From an uncultured Parabacteroides sp. (GTDB lineage Bacteria > Bacteroidota > Bacteroidia > Bacteroidales > Tannerellaceae), in the NCBI GenBank assembly GCA_900770835.1, contig CAAGLQ010000307.1:1-6550 (forward strand): DNA of 6,550 nt, given 5' to 3'. Under the pieces are notes generated by a model. That model was not told where the DNA came from. It made no database searches and saw only the letters and a program-made list of their open reading frames with translations. This document shows, one piece after another, positions 6,175 to 6,550 of this stretch (within the stretch, counting starts at the first letter, position 1; each line of letters opens with the position of its first letter). Position numbers and translations under genes: made by a program.

Positions 6175-6182
6175 TAAAGATA
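6175..6182 (-). promoter_or_regulatory. Weak candidate -7 box for the second propeller gene
   Basis: The minus strand reads TATCTTTA, one mismatch from TAnnTTTG, 31 bases before the ATG at 6143, in the short AT-rich gap after copy C. No -33 element is visible, and any such element would overlap the 3' end of copy C. The gene may instead be read from upstream. Confidence 0.25.
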
Positions 6183-6190
6183 TGAATATT

Positions 6191-6550
6191 TTATATAGTA
6201 CTTCTCCGATTCTCTGATTCTTGAATAAACTCGCTAATCGTTCCCGTCTCGGAGGAGAAGTTGATGCCGATGCGGAAGAGCTTGCGGGGATCGGTGGCGT
6301 AGGGGCGGGCATAGCCCTTCTCTTCGATCTGCCGCAGGGCCTCTTGGGCGGAGCCATCCAACTTGAACTCGAAGATATAGACGTAGCCAGGTACCTCGAC
6401 GATACAATCCACCCGCCCCTGGCTCTGCTCCTTTTCGATAAAGACGGTGTAGAAGCTGATCATGCGAAGCACCAAGTAGATCGTGTATTGGAAATAGCGC
6501 TCACATTCCGCCGGATTACCCTTCTGCTGCATCCGGTAGGTAGTCTCGGA
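6191..6550 (-). CDS. AAA-ATPase-like / PD-(D/E)XK nuclease family protein, copy C (C-terminal part only)
   Basis: The frame is open from the right edge to a TAA at 6191-6193 and encodes the last 119 residues. The first 108 (from SETTYRMQQKGNP to GTISEF) match residues 415-525 region of the complete copy B with one change, Gly for Glu in EVPGYVYIFEF, and no gaps. About 29 of 324 bases differ, so almost every change is silent. The nuclease core is intact: GRVD, EFK and QIEEKGY are all present. After GTISEF the sequence departs abruptly: copy B ends EVIEG, whereas this copy ends with an unrelated 11-residue tail, IQESENRRSTI. The N-terminal ATPase part lies outside the window. The gene runs in the same direction as the propeller gene 47 bases downstream and may be cotranscribed with it. 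Confidence 0.9.
   Translation of the reverse strand, partial: SETTYRMQQKGNPAECERYFQYTIYLVLRMISFYTVFIEKEQSQGRVDCIVEVPGYVYIFEFKLDGSAQEALRQIEEKGYARPYATDPRKLFRIGINFSSETGTISEFIQESENRRSTI

Noticed and set aside
6148..6357. Minus-strand frame starting MAPPKRPCGRSKRR that overlaps copy C
   Set aside because: The overlapping frame encodes the conserved nuclease core that matches copy B almost residue for residue, so this frame is its shadow.
1..6550. Insertion sequence or transposon explanation for the repeated AAA genes
   Set aside because: No transposase motif, terminal inverted repeats or target duplications were seen at 199/200, 3252, 4844/4845 or 6191, and similarity stops at the reading frame ends.

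Overview
The window looks like chromosomal DNA of a Bacteroidota bacterium, most likely of the order Bacteroidales. Three things point there. Two genes encode 6-bladed beta-propeller lipoproteins of the Bacteroides/Tannerella/Porphyromonas type. One gene encodes a tetratricopeptide (TPR) / transmembrane / helix-turn-helix regulator of a kind common in that phylum. Three start sites are preceded by an exact match to the Bacteroidota -7 promoter box TAnnTTTG, 26-33 bases before the ATG. The genus cannot be fixed from the sequence alone.

Layout, left to right: (1) 1-199, minus: first 66 codons of an AAA-ATPase-like / PD-(D/E)XK nuclease gene (copy A), running off the left edge. (2) 200-292: divergent promoter region with a small inverted repeat between two candidate -7 boxes. 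(3) 293-1885, plus: TPR sensor with a membrane segment and a C-terminal LuxR-like helix-turn-helix. (4) 1886-2053: intergenic region with short direct repeats and a good promoter box. (5) 2054-3250, plus: 6-bladed beta-propeller lipoprotein. (6) 3252-4844, minus: complete 530-residue AAA-ATPase-like / PD-(D/E)XK protein (copy B), meeting the propeller gene tail to tail with one base between stop codons. (7) 4845-4994: promoter, a very strong Shine-Dalgarno sequence and short repeats. (8) 4995-6143, minus: a second, divergent beta-propeller lipoprotein. (9) 6191-6550, minus: C-terminal 119 codons of a third AAA-ATPase-like gene (copy C), running off the right edge. No gene-free stretch exceeds 168 bases. 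No RNA gene, insertion sequence, CRISPR array or convincing intrinsic terminator was seen.

The striking feature is that three paralogues of one predicted ATPase-nuclease lie in the same orientation within 6.5 kb, alternating with envelope sensor/lipoprotein genes. Compared by eye, A and B differ at about 15 of 199 bases but only 2 of 66 residues. B and C differ at about 29 of 324 bases but only 1 of 108 residues. Nearly all change is silent, so the copies appear to be under strong protein-level constraint. Homology stops at the start codon on one side and about five codons before the stop of copy B on the other, so the repeated unit is essentially the reading frame itself. Direct orientation makes the intervening regulator and lipoprotein genes candidates for loss or exchange by homologous recombination.

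The regulator and the propeller gene downstream are co-directional and probably functionally linked: a periplasmic sensor that controls a lipoprotein gene. This is inferred from position only. The functions of the ATPase-nuclease family and of the propeller lipoproteins are not known.
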